Assembly (NCBI GenBank): GCA_030267965.1
Contig: BRYA01001544.1
Span: forward strand, 6,741 to 19,354
Reading direction: 5' to 3'
Length of the DNA stretch: 12,614 nucleotides
Origin: Triparma columacea
Taxonomy: Eukaryota > Sar > Bolidophyceae > Parmales > Triparmaceae
Part shown: in pieces, positions 1-6,504 of the stretch
How the letters are laid out: the number at the start of each line of letters is the position of its first letter
Position numbering within the stretch: the first letter of the stretch is position 1
Notes under the pieces: generated by a model
What the model was told of the DNA's origin: nothing
The model's database searches: none
The model's input: only the letters and a program-made list of their open reading frames with translations
Position numbers and translations under genes: made by a program

Positions 1-1373
1 TTGCGACGGGTTTGAACTGCTCCTCGTTGTGAGGGTGTCGTGCGAAGAGGGTCATTTGCAAGAGGAGGGGGCGCTTAAGCCTGGCAGCACAACGCAAGGG
101 GGTGTCGTCGTCGGCATTCTTTGCAAATACTTGTTGGGGATCGGCATTGATAATGTGCAATATGATTTCAGGGGTTGAGGAGGGGTTCTCACTGAGGAGG
201 GGAGGGGGGGAGGGGGGGAGGGGAGGGGTTAGTATTAGTATGCATAGCAGAATTGTTTGCTAGCTTGCTTACTTACCTCGCAAAGTGAAGGGGGGTGTAC
301 AATCTCGCCACCTCCTTCTTGGATGTCCATGATTGGTCGATGCGAATGAGCAGGGGGACGGCTTTTTGGAGAAGATCATGATTTCTGTTGGCGCATAGGA
401 AGTGGAGGGGCGTGAAGGGGGGGGTGGAGGCTGATTCTTGGTGAGAGAGCACTTCGGTGCGAAGAGGTGGTAGGAGATTTTTGAGTCCCTCAATCGTTAG
501 ATATGAAGACATCAACTTGAAGTGGGTGGGGTATTCGGAGAACTGATTCTTGAAAAAGTCTGGGGAGGGGTTTTTGGATTCTTCAAGGCCCTGCATGACG
601 GAGAGGGGCTTGCACCAAATAAAGGTTTTTTCTGGTGGAGTCAGGTCTGGGGGAAGTCCGACCAACGACGTCAAGCCTGTGCATCCATAAAAGGCATAAT
701 CACCAATCGTAGTGACTCCCGTAGGAAGACCCTCCAACGATGTCAAGCCCGTGCATCCAGAAAAGGCCCGTTCACCAATCGTAGTGACTCCCGTAGGAAG
801 ACCCTCCAACGATGTCAAGCCCGTGCATTTCTCAAAGGCACCTTCACCAATCTCAGTGACTCCCGTAGGAAGACCATCAAACGATGTCAAGCCCGTGCAT
901 TCACCAAAGGCACCTACACCCATCTCCGTGAATCCCACAGGAAGACCCTTCAACGACGTCAAGCCCGTGCATCCCCAAAAGGCATAATCACCAATCGTAG
1001 TGACTCCTGTAGGAAGGTCCTCCAACGACGTCAAGCCAGTGCATCCAACAAAGGCAGATCCACCAATCTCAGTGACTCCCGTAGGAAGACCCAACGATGT
1101 CAAGCCCGTGCTATAAGAAAAGGCCCGTTCACCAATCGTAGTGAATCCCACAGGAAGACCCTTCAACGACGTCAAGCCCGTGCATCCACAAAAGGCGTCT
1201 TCACCGATCTCGGTGACCCCCGTAGGAAGACCCTCCAACGATGTCAAACCCGTGCATCCCATAAAGGCCTTTTCACCAATCACAGTTACTCCCTCTGCAA
1301 CAGTGAACCCTGTTATACTCGTATCATCCAGGAACGACGTTTTCCCGTCGTACACGACGATCTTCTCCTCCAT
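1..1373 (-). CDS. BspA-type leucine-rich-repeat plus ankyrin-like protein, 3' end beyond the window
   Basis: Exons read 1373..277 and 191..1 (minus strand), giving 429 residues before the left edge cuts the gene. After a 24-residue lead, residues 25-239 are nine 23-24-residue units of the pattern LPTGVTxIGxxAFxGCTGLT; a tenth, decayed unit ends near residue 262. This is the LRR_5/BspA-like repeat, a curved solenoid usually used for protein binding. A linker follows. Ankyrin-type TPLHF/TPLRCAA signatures then appear at about residues 321 and 360 and again about 30 residues into exon 2, so the C-terminus is an ankyrin-like stack. I see no signal peptide or membrane segment. The start Met has no in-frame alternative upstream of the repeats. 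LRR_5/ankyrin fusions are common as large families in some algae. The binding partner cannot be read from sequence. Family call is firm; cellular role unknown. Confidence 0.82.
192..276 (-). other. Spliceosomal intron (85 nt) in the LRR/ankyrin gene
   Basis: On the minus strand the donor reads GAG|GTAAGT and the acceptor CTCAG|T. A perfect TACTAAC branch-site motif lies at 234..228, 37 nt before the acceptor, and a C-rich pyrimidine tract fills the gap. Reading through would stop within the intron just after TPLHFAR. Splicing restores the frame (split AG|T serine codon) and continues with an ankyrin-like sequence, which is strong support. Confidence 0.9.
657..1301 (-). repeat. 72-bp tandem repeat encoding LRR_5 units
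   Basis: Nine consecutive units are 72 bp each, except the third, which is 69 bp because one codon is missing. They are nearly identical at DNA as well as protein level: blocks such as ACGGGCTTGACGTCGTTG recur with few changes, many of them synonymous. Adjacent units alternate between TEIG and TTIG and between PTGV and PVGF, suggesting duplication of multi-unit blocks. Low divergence implies recent expansion or ongoing homogenisation. The periodicity also creates a long spurious open frame on the plus strand. Confidence 0.92.
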
Positions 1374-1765
1374 TAAATACCCTCAAATCTCCGCTTCTTC
1401 GCCTGTTGGTTAGAGAAACCAAGGGTTAGATTTTGAGTGTATGAAGTTGGAAACTCAGGAGACTCGGGGAACTGAGAGGATAAATCCGAAATTAGCGGCG
1501 GGACGCACCTGATTATGATACTTGGGGCCTCAAAAGTAGATCCTTCCTTCTTTTGGCAACAGAGGGACAGAGGCCTACCCAGATTTGAGTTGTCGATCTA
1601 ATTTCGTCCCCTCATCTCCCGGCGGTTTAAAAATCCTGGCTCTCGCATCCCAATAACTTCCAATAACATCCACGTACACCCCTCTCCGATTAGCGCACTC
1701 CCTCGCCCTATAGCACCCCCCCCCCCGCCCGATCTCCCTTTAATATCCAATCCTCTTGACCCAAT
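1374..1765. promoter_or_regulatory. Divergent intergenic region between the LRR and MAP kinase genes
   Basis: These 392 nt separate two start codons facing away from each other and should hold both promoters and 5' leaders. I see no supported ORF or RNA gene. Visible elements: a TA-rich stretch (GGTTTAAAAATCC) at 1623-1635, about 130 nt before the kinase ATG, the only TATA-like candidate for that gene; an 11-nt C run at 1716-1726; and a 6-bp hairpin with a 5-nt loop at 1406-1422, inside the probable 5' leader of the LRR gene. Functional roles are inferred from position only. Confidence 0.5.
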
Positions 1766-3171
1766 ATGTCTTTAGATTCTATGGCCTCGATGCCCTCCCG
1801 AAAGTACCACGACGTGCAAGTTAACTCTCGCGAGACATTTACCGTGGACGTTCGTTACACCGACATTAAAAGAATAGGGTCAGGTTCATACGGGTGTGTC
1901 TGTTCTGCCACGGACAACGTGACCAGACGCAAGGTCGCAATCAAGAAGATTACCGACACTTTTCACGATCTGATCGATGCAAAGCGTATTTTGAGGGAGA
2001 TTAAGCTACTGAGGCACTTCAACAGCCATGAGAATGTCATCACTATCCAGGACATGATGTGCATGCCGCCAGACACGGTTGATTTTAAGGACGTGTACAT
2101 CGTGACCAACTTGATGGAGTCGGACCTCGACAGGATCATTGCTAGTAACCAGGATTTGACGTGAGTTGCATGTTCTGCTGCAACCATGTCAGTGTTCATT
2201 TCTTCAACGAATTGTCCAAACTGACCTCCCCCCCTCCCCCTCCCCTCCCCCTCTCCCTTCACCCCCGCACCTCGCTGACCCCCGCCCCCAGCGACCAGCA
2301 CTTCCAGTACTTCCTTTACCAGATTCTTCGCGGCCTAAAATTCGTCCATTCCGCCGACGTCCTCCACCGCGACCTCAAACCCTCCAACCTCCTCGTCAAC
2401 GCGAATTGTGACCTCGCCCTCTGCGACTTCGGGCTCTCCCGCGGTGTCGACGGCTCCGTCGACAGCGGTCTCACCGAGTACGTCGTGACGAGGTGGTACA
2501 GGGCCCCGGAGCTCCTTTGTGACAGCAACAGCTATGGGAAGGCGGTGGACATCTGGAGCGTGGGGTGCATCTTCGCGGAGATGCTCTGCAGGAAGCCCTT
2601 CTTCAGGGGGGAGAACCCGCACCACCAGCTGCAGGTGATCGTGGAGAAGATCGGCTGCCCGGACGAGGAGGACATGTACTTTGTAACCAACAGCCTGGCG
2701 AGGAAGGCAGTGCTTTCGGCGAGAGAGGCCAAGGTCCAGCCGATCGCCACCTCCCTTCCTCCGGGCGCGTCGCCGCAAGCGATCGACCTGCTTGAGAAGA
2801 TGCTGGTCTTTAGACCTGAGGGTCGGATCACGGTGGAGGAGGCTCTGGAGCACCCTTACCTGAAGGAGCTCCACGCTCAGATGGAGGAGCCCAAGTGCGA
2901 GAACAACTTCGACAGTGACTTTGAGAAGCGGGGCTACTCGGTCGGGCAGCACATCCCCAAGGAGGACCTTCAAGACTTGATGTTCCAGGAGATGCTGCAG
3001 CTCCGCCCCATAGGAGAGGAGAGCATGGAGAGCATGGAGTTTTCTACTGAGGGGCTCACACTGAATGGGGGGGGGAGAGAAGAGGAGAAGGCGGAGAGCA
3101 AGACGGAGGAGATGGAGGAGGAAGGAAAGGGAGGGGAGGATGAGGACTTTCAAGACGCCAAGATGTCTTGA
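1766..3171 (+). CDS. ERK-type mitogen-activated protein kinase (TEY)
   Basis: Exons 1766..2160 and 2292..3171 encode 424 residues of a Ser/Thr kinase that phosphorylates Ser/Thr-Pro targets as the last tier of a MAPK cascade in cytoplasm and nucleus. Visible in order: glycine loop GSGSYGCV (38-45), catalytic Lys60 in VAIKK, alpha-C Glu78, HRDLKPSN with catalytic Asp159, DFG 177-179, activation loop TEY 193-195 followed by [10 protein letters not shown], and [13 protein letters not shown]. All catalytic residues are intact, and the TEY dual-phosphorylation site marks the ERK class. The usual acidic common-docking segment after HPYL is degenerate (AQMEEP rather than the DxxDEP type). The last 45 residues are Glu/Lys-rich and acidic, with a 9-nt G run in the DNA. 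The start has A at -3 and sits 30 residues before the kinase core. A polyadenylation signal follows 55 nt after the stop. Confidence 0.96.
2161..2291 (+). other. Spliceosomal intron (131 nt) in the MAP kinase gene
   Basis: Donor AC|GTGAGT, acceptor CCCCCAG|C, with a long C-rich pyrimidine tract from about 2228. Splicing joins DLT to [14 protein letters not shown], exactly the continuous MAPK sequence between the kinase N-lobe and the HRD loop, so the junction is well supported by family conservation. The frame stops immediately (TGA at 2162-2164) if the intron is retained. A plausible branch site is the CTGAC near 2221-2225. Confidence 0.94.
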
Positions 3172-3274
3172 GGTTAGGGCGTAGAAAAAATAGAGAATGG
3201 GTGCCGTGCAGGCAGGGGGGTTTTCAAATAAACAACAACTTTTAACATGACTCAGCCATTCATCCTTCCGTCCG
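3172..3274. terminator. Convergent 3' region with a polyadenylation signal (AATAAA at 3227-3232)
   Basis: The kinase stop and the methyltransferase stop face each other across 103 nt. A canonical AATAAA lies at 3227-3232 on the plus strand, 55 nt after the kinase stop, inside an A-rich stretch. I found no AATAAA on the minus strand here, so the methyltransferase transcript probably uses a variant signal or ends inside the kinase gene. The two 3' UTRs probably overlap. Confidence 0.7.
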
Positions 3275-4416
3275 TCATCTCAGCCTCCTACTCTCCTCAT
3301 GTTTGCATTCCCTTGCCCTGTGCCCGAGCTCGCCGCACGCGTGGCACTCCTCGTGGTCCAGCTCGCAGGTCCCCCCCCCCAGGTTGAACGGGTCCCTGTG
3401 CTTGAAGCAGCCCTTCAAGTCGTAGTTCTCGTACCTGCAGATCATCCGCCCGCTTCTGAGGCTCAGCTTCTCGGGGTACTTTAGGGGGTGGACGAAATGC
3501 CTAACCGAGCAAACATTCTCCTTCTCCTCGGTGGAGTATATATCGACAGTGGGCTGGTTCTTGACCCGGGGGTGCGTCCTGCAGAGCTTCAGGGACTTAA
3601 CGACTATTATCCGGGGGGTTAAGCTGCGTTCTATGAATGCTATCGTGGACAGGAGGCTGGTGACATCCCTGTCTCCCCCGATGTCGAGGAAGACAATGAG
3701 GTCGTCTGCGGGCTTGTTCGTGAGGGAGTACTTGACGATCTCCGCCGCTTGCTTCGGCATGAGGAGTATATCCATGAGTTCGAACCTGAGATTTGTAACT
3801 TGAGCAAAGTCTTTGCGTGCCTTTTCAATGCACTCCTTGCTGGTCTCTACCCCAACTACCATCTTGGCCTTCTTGGCCATGAGGTTGGAGGCGACACCAT
3901 AGGAAGAACCTATCTCGATGACAACGTGAGATGACGTCAGGTGCTCCAAGCCTATCGACCTGAACATTCTCGTGTGGCTAGGGGGGGAAGGAGCCGGGTG
4001 AGGAAATGAACGTAGCCGTAGAAGTGGACGGTTTACAAAGGCAACCCTTCCTTCTCCCCCCTCTCCCCCCCCCTAACTCCTCCTCACCTAACAATATACC
4101 CAGTGAAGGTCCTATTAAAATCTGCTAACTTCTTGACATCGGGTGATACGTTAATCCATTCATACGACGAGTCGAAGCTCGACGATGGTGTCGCAAGTAT
4201 AATGCTTGGAGGCTCATCCTCGTACAGCGCCCTTTTAAGCAGGCCACTCATCCCTTTATTCTCCTTCTCCTCCTTCTCATCCTTCTCTTCCTCTTCCTTT
4301 CTTTGTTTATATACTTTCTTTGCAACTCTTGTTAATCTAACAGTTGCTATACCAGTTGCTATGCCACCAAATACTGCCATCGCTGCCAAACTCATCCAGC
4401 CATTTTGTTTTGACAT
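3275..4416 (-). CDS. Membrane-anchored class I methyltransferase-like protein with zinc knuckle
   Basis: Exons 4416..4088 and 3977..3275 encode 343 residues. Residues 8-26 are an uncharged Ala/Gly/Ile-rich segment fitting one membrane helix, followed by a highly charged Lys/Glu stretch (33-54). The catalytic-type domain starts near residue 105. Motif I is VVIEIGSSYG (128-137), followed by GVETS with acidic Glu154 and later strands IVFLDIGGD (204-212) and IIVVKS (233-238). This is the Rossmann layout of S-adenosylmethionine-dependent methyltransferases. The C-terminus holds a CX2CX4HX4C zinc knuckle (C321, C324, H329, C334). Just before it, C290, C300, C314 and H318 could form a CCCH-like finger with wide spacing. 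Zinc knuckles usually contact single-stranded nucleic acid, so an RNA substrate is possible but is inference. A run of ten C (3371-3380) lies between the cysteines. Substrate unknown. Confidence 0.75.
3371..3380. repeat. 10-nt C run in the zinc-finger region of the methyltransferase gene
   Basis: On the coding (minus) strand this run encodes Gly-Gly-Gly just before C314. A one-base slip would remove every residue of the zinc knuckle. It is in frame as given, since the knuckle downstream is intact. Confidence 0.85.
3978..4087 (-). other. Intron (110 nt) joining the membrane segment to the methyltransferase domain
   Basis: On the minus strand the donor is GTTAG|GTGAGG and the acceptor CCCCCCCTAG|CC, preceded by a C-rich tract. 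The joined frame is exact (split AG|C serine) and yields GYIVSHTRMFRSIG, a smooth lead into methyltransferase motif I. If unspliced, the first exon stops two codons into the intron and the downstream Met would lie at the edge of the fold with no upstream strand or helix. No transcript data are available, so two separate genes cannot be fully excluded. Confidence 0.75.
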
Positions 4417-4696
4417 CCTTTTAGGCGCTAATAAATAGTACTACGTATACATATACTGTACACTTAACACCGTATTCTTACTTTACACCTAAATATGTTT
4501 CCAAAACGCAATTAAAATCGGGAAAATGACAACCTTCAAACTGCCCCCCTTCACTTTCACTTTTCCTTTCGGTATCATGACAATTTTAGTCAAAAAAAGC
4601 TATCTTACAGTCCGCCGGGGAAGCACTCCCCGTTCAGCTCCTCACCCCCACCCGCCCCCCCTCCCTCCCCCCCCCACCGCCACACCACTACCCCCC
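4417..4696. promoter_or_regulatory. Intergenic region: methyltransferase promoter and Rab 3' UTR
   Basis: Both flanking genes lie on the minus strand, so this 280-nt stretch holds the Rab 3' UTR (right side) and the methyltransferase promoter (left side). The part next to the methyltransferase start is unusually AT-rich for the window, with a TATA-like TATATGTATAC (minus strand, about 4445-4455) roughly 30-40 nt before its ATG. A 6-bp GC-rich stem with a 5-nt loop sits at 4616-4632. The segment 4640-4690 is almost pure C. No coding potential is seen. Confidence 0.5.
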
Positions 4697-5499
4697 TCAG
4701 CAACATCCCCCGCCCTGTTTGTCCCCCTTCCGTAACTTGACCCCCCCCCCCCACTTCTTCGCCCCCCTTTCCTTGTCACTGTCGTAGACCTTCATCACGA
4801 GCTTCTCGAATGCCTCCGCGATCCCTTCCCCAGTCCTCGCGCTCGTCCGGGCCCCGAGGGTTAGCCCAAGGTCCCTGAGGACCTTCTCCTGCGCAGCCAC
4901 ACCTACCACGGCAGGCTTGTCGCACTTGTTGCCGACGATTGACACGCAGTTGAGGATGTTCGAACTGCTCTCCGCGGTCTCCCTGAGGTTCTTTATCCAC
5001 GTGGGGAGGTTCTGGAAGCTAGTCGTTTCGCTAACGTCAAACACGAGCAGGGCCCCGGCTGCCCTCCTGTAGTGGGAGTTGGTGATGGCCCTGTACCTCT
5101 CCTGCCCCGCGGTGTCCCATATCTGGGCCTTGATCCTGGCCCCTGAGGGGTGGATGACTATTTTTGTAGCAAACTCCACGCCCACCGTGGGGGGAAGGTT
5201 CTTGGAGAAGGTTGCAACGTTGCCGTTGGCATCCTTTTGCTTCTCTTCCTCCGGAGCCGTGTAAAACCCTAAAAGGGAGGGGGGTAGGGGGGGGGTTAGG
5301 CGACGTTCCTCGCCCCCAGGTTCCCAAAAAAGACAATTCACGATCACCCCTCTCGTGACCCTCCCCTTTACAAATCCTCTCCGACCGCCTCCCCGGAACC
5401 CTGCTCACCTAGCATGTTCGTCTTTCCGACCCCCGCATCCCCTACGAGAACTATTTTGTACATGGCATCGTACTCGGGTGCTCTTGAGGGCGAGGCCAT
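4697..5499 (-). CDS. Rab11-like small GTPase
   Basis: Exons 5499..5409 and 5268..4697 encode 220 residues. Rab GTPases cycle between GDP and GTP to recruit effectors to membranes; Rab11 members act in recycling-endosome, trans-Golgi and ciliary traffic. Visible motifs: P-loop GDAGVGKT (20-27), switch I TVGVEFATK (58-66), switch II WDTAGQERYRAI (81-92), guanine-specificity NKCD (144-147), TSA (172-174), and a C-terminal CC for double geranylgeranylation. GVEFATK and IKAQIWDTAGQERYRAIT are the closest to Rab11/RabA. Oddities: about 14 extra residues, acidic and Asn/Gly-containing, sit between the P-loop helix and switch I; the usual NLLSRF is NMLGFY; and a 12-nt G run encodes part of the tail. 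The first Met with a short Rab-like lead (5499) was chosen over upstream in-frame Mets, which add only low-complexity sequence. Confidence 0.93.
4741..4752. repeat. 12-nt C run inside the Rab coding sequence
   Basis: On the coding strand this is a run of twelve G that encodes the end of W203 and G204-G206 plus the first base of V207. It lies 14 codons before the CC prenylation motif, so replication or sequencing slippage would remove the membrane anchor. The frame is intact as given. Confidence 0.9.
5269..5408 (-). other. Intron (140 nt) in the Rab gene
   Basis: On the minus strand: donor CTAG|GTGAGC, acceptor CCCTTTTAG|GG, and a branch-site CTAAC at 5299..5295, about 27 nt before the acceptor, followed by a C-rich tract. 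Splicing makes a G|GG glycine codon and joins the P-loop helix GKTNML to FYTAPEEE. It is required because the P-loop lies only in the right-hand exon and switch I to CC only in the left-hand one. Confidence 0.92.
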
Positions 5500-5542
5500 G
5501 CCACAACCAAAAATTTTGGTTGCATCTTTTTTCCCCCACCAA
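5500..5542. promoter_or_regulatory. 43-nt gap between head-to-head start codons
   Basis: The Rab ATG (minus, 5499) and the ATG of the next gene (plus, 5543) are only 43 nt apart. This leaves room for both 5' leaders only if they are very short or overlap the opposite gene. The gap contains AAAAATTTT and a T6 run, but no clear TATA box. Transcription probably starts within or across the neighbouring coding sequence in one or both directions. Confidence 0.5.
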
Positions 5543-6460
5543 ATGAGCGCCCTCGCCGATTCCAAGCCCCAATCCTTACCCTCTGACTCCCCCCGGGACT
5601 CCGGTCTTCCGACCGTTGTGTCCCCCCAGCCCACTGGCCCTTCCCCCTCCCCTTTGCCAGATCCTGACCTCTCGGCTTCCTCTTCTGATCCTGTCCCTGA
5701 TGACTCTTCTTCCTCCTCCACCACCGCCCCCAAGCCCATTGTTGCCGCTCTTCATGCCGCGTCCCTCTCCGGTGACCTCGACACTCTCGTGTCCACGGTC
5801 TCCCAGTACAAGTCTCACCTCTCCTGCATCCCCCTGGCGCCCCCCCAGCAGTGCGATGCCTCTCAGGCCGTCAAGGACATCATGAGGGAGAGGGTGGTCC
5901 TCAACGGGGTAAGATTCCTGGGGCAGGGCTCCCTCTTCCTAGAGACCCTCCGTAGGCTGGCCAGCGTCCTGTGTTCAGACGAGACGGTGAACGGATCAGC
6001 TGGGGACACCAAAGGGAACTTCGTAGTTGACTCCATCCTCACCCGCTGCGCCCGAACCACCTCCGGGTTCGACTCTTACAACACCGTCCTCCAGCTTCTC
6101 CCTTCCCCCTCTATGCTCCTCAAGCCCAGGCCGGGCCTCAACCCTCCCATTGACATTGAGCTCTTTATCTCCAACGGTTCGGTCCACGGGGCGGTCTCCT
6201 CCACGAACATGTACGGCTTCTACCGTTTCGAGGACATCGAGGTTATGGGAAACCGAATGTCCTCCGGTGACCGAGCGTCGGGGGATACCAACAGTAACGA
6301 CAGGACCAACGACGACCTGGCTTGGCTGAGCATTGACACGGTTGTGGTGGAGAAGATTGACTTTAGAACGGGCAGGTCGCTGAGGTTCCTGAGGGTCGAA
6401 ATTCCGGAGAGAGTGGGTTCGGAGACTCGATCGACGCTCTTTAGGGATCAGTCTGTATAA
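5543..6460 (+). CDS. Unrecognised 305-residue protein
   Basis: Single-exon frame ending in TAA. Residues 1-65 are Pro/Ser/Asp-rich and probably disordered. Residues 66-93 (VAALHAASLSGDLDTL and following) resemble one ankyrin-type helix pair. Residues 108-190 look helical. Residues 200-290 look beta-rich, with a charged Ser/Asp/Asn loop at 239-258. I see no membrane segment, signal peptide, metal site or catalytic motif. The region PPIDIELFISNGSVHGAV faintly recalls the C-terminal part of Rogdi-type proteins, but the match is too weak for a name. The frame is open further left, through the Rab first exon on the other strand, up to 5414. I chose 5543 because it has A at -3 and avoids coding overlap. 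Coding status is supported by long complex sequence without introns, and by tight placement between two genes. Confidence 0.72.
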   Translation: MSALADSKPQSLPSDSPRDSGLPTVVSPQPTGPSPSPLPDPDLSASSSDPVPDDSSSSSTTAPKPIVAALHAASLSGDLDTLVSTVSQYKSHLSCIPLAPPQQCDASQAVKDIMRERVVLNGVRFLGQGSLFLETLRRLASVLCSDETVNGSAGDTKGNFVVDSILTRCARTTSGFDSYNTVLQLLPSPSMLLKPRPGLNPPIDIELFISNGSVHGAVSSTNMYGFYRFEDIEVMGNRMSSGDRASGDTNSNDRTNDDLAWLSIDTVVVEKIDFRTGRSLRFLRVEIPERVGSETRSTLFRDQSV

Positions 6461-6504
6461 AATATATATACAATAATGTTCTCAATCGCACATAACAAAC
6501 AATT
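6461..6504. terminator. Convergent 3' flank of the unrecognised and dynein-like genes
   Basis: Only 44 nt separate the two stops. The plus strand reads TAAAATATATATACAATAATG right after the stop of the left gene; this AT-rich block may serve both transcripts, but no canonical AATAAA is present on either strand. The 3' UTRs almost certainly overlap. Confidence 0.5.

Noticed and set aside
522..1376. Plus-strand open frame of 284 codons across the LRR gene
   Set aside because: It is an antisense shadow of the 72-bp repeat: the Arg/Lys-rich periodic product simply mirrors the LRR_5 codons, and two other plus-strand shadows exist in the same place.
1374..1765. tRNA or other small RNA gene in the divergent intergenic region
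   Set aside because: I found no A/B-box pair or cloverleaf; only two weak hairpins are present.
2335..3153. Minus-strand open frame of 272 codons under the MAP kinase
   Set aside because: It lies entirely opposite a well conserved kinase exon, and its Leu/Arg-rich product has no domain; GC-rich third positions explain the lack of stops.
4084..4416. A separate 110-residue membrane protein gene
   Set aside because: Its stop lies just inside a consensus donor, and splicing joins it in frame to the methyltransferase, so it is treated as that gene's first exon.
4560..4632. Possible structured RNA (SECIS-like ATGA plus an A run, and a GC-rich hairpin)
   Set aside because: The only solid element is a 6-bp stem; the 3' GA quartet is missing and no selenoprotein frame lies upstream on that strand.
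5269..5347. Rab start at the Met at 5347
   Set aside because: Those codons lie in the intron; a Rab without a P-loop would result, and the P-loop exon with matching splice sites is present at 5409-5499.
5414..5542. N-terminal extension of the unknown gene back to the Met at 5414
   Set aside because: The added residues are antisense to the Rab P-loop exon and look like its mirror; the ATG at 5543 has a better context.
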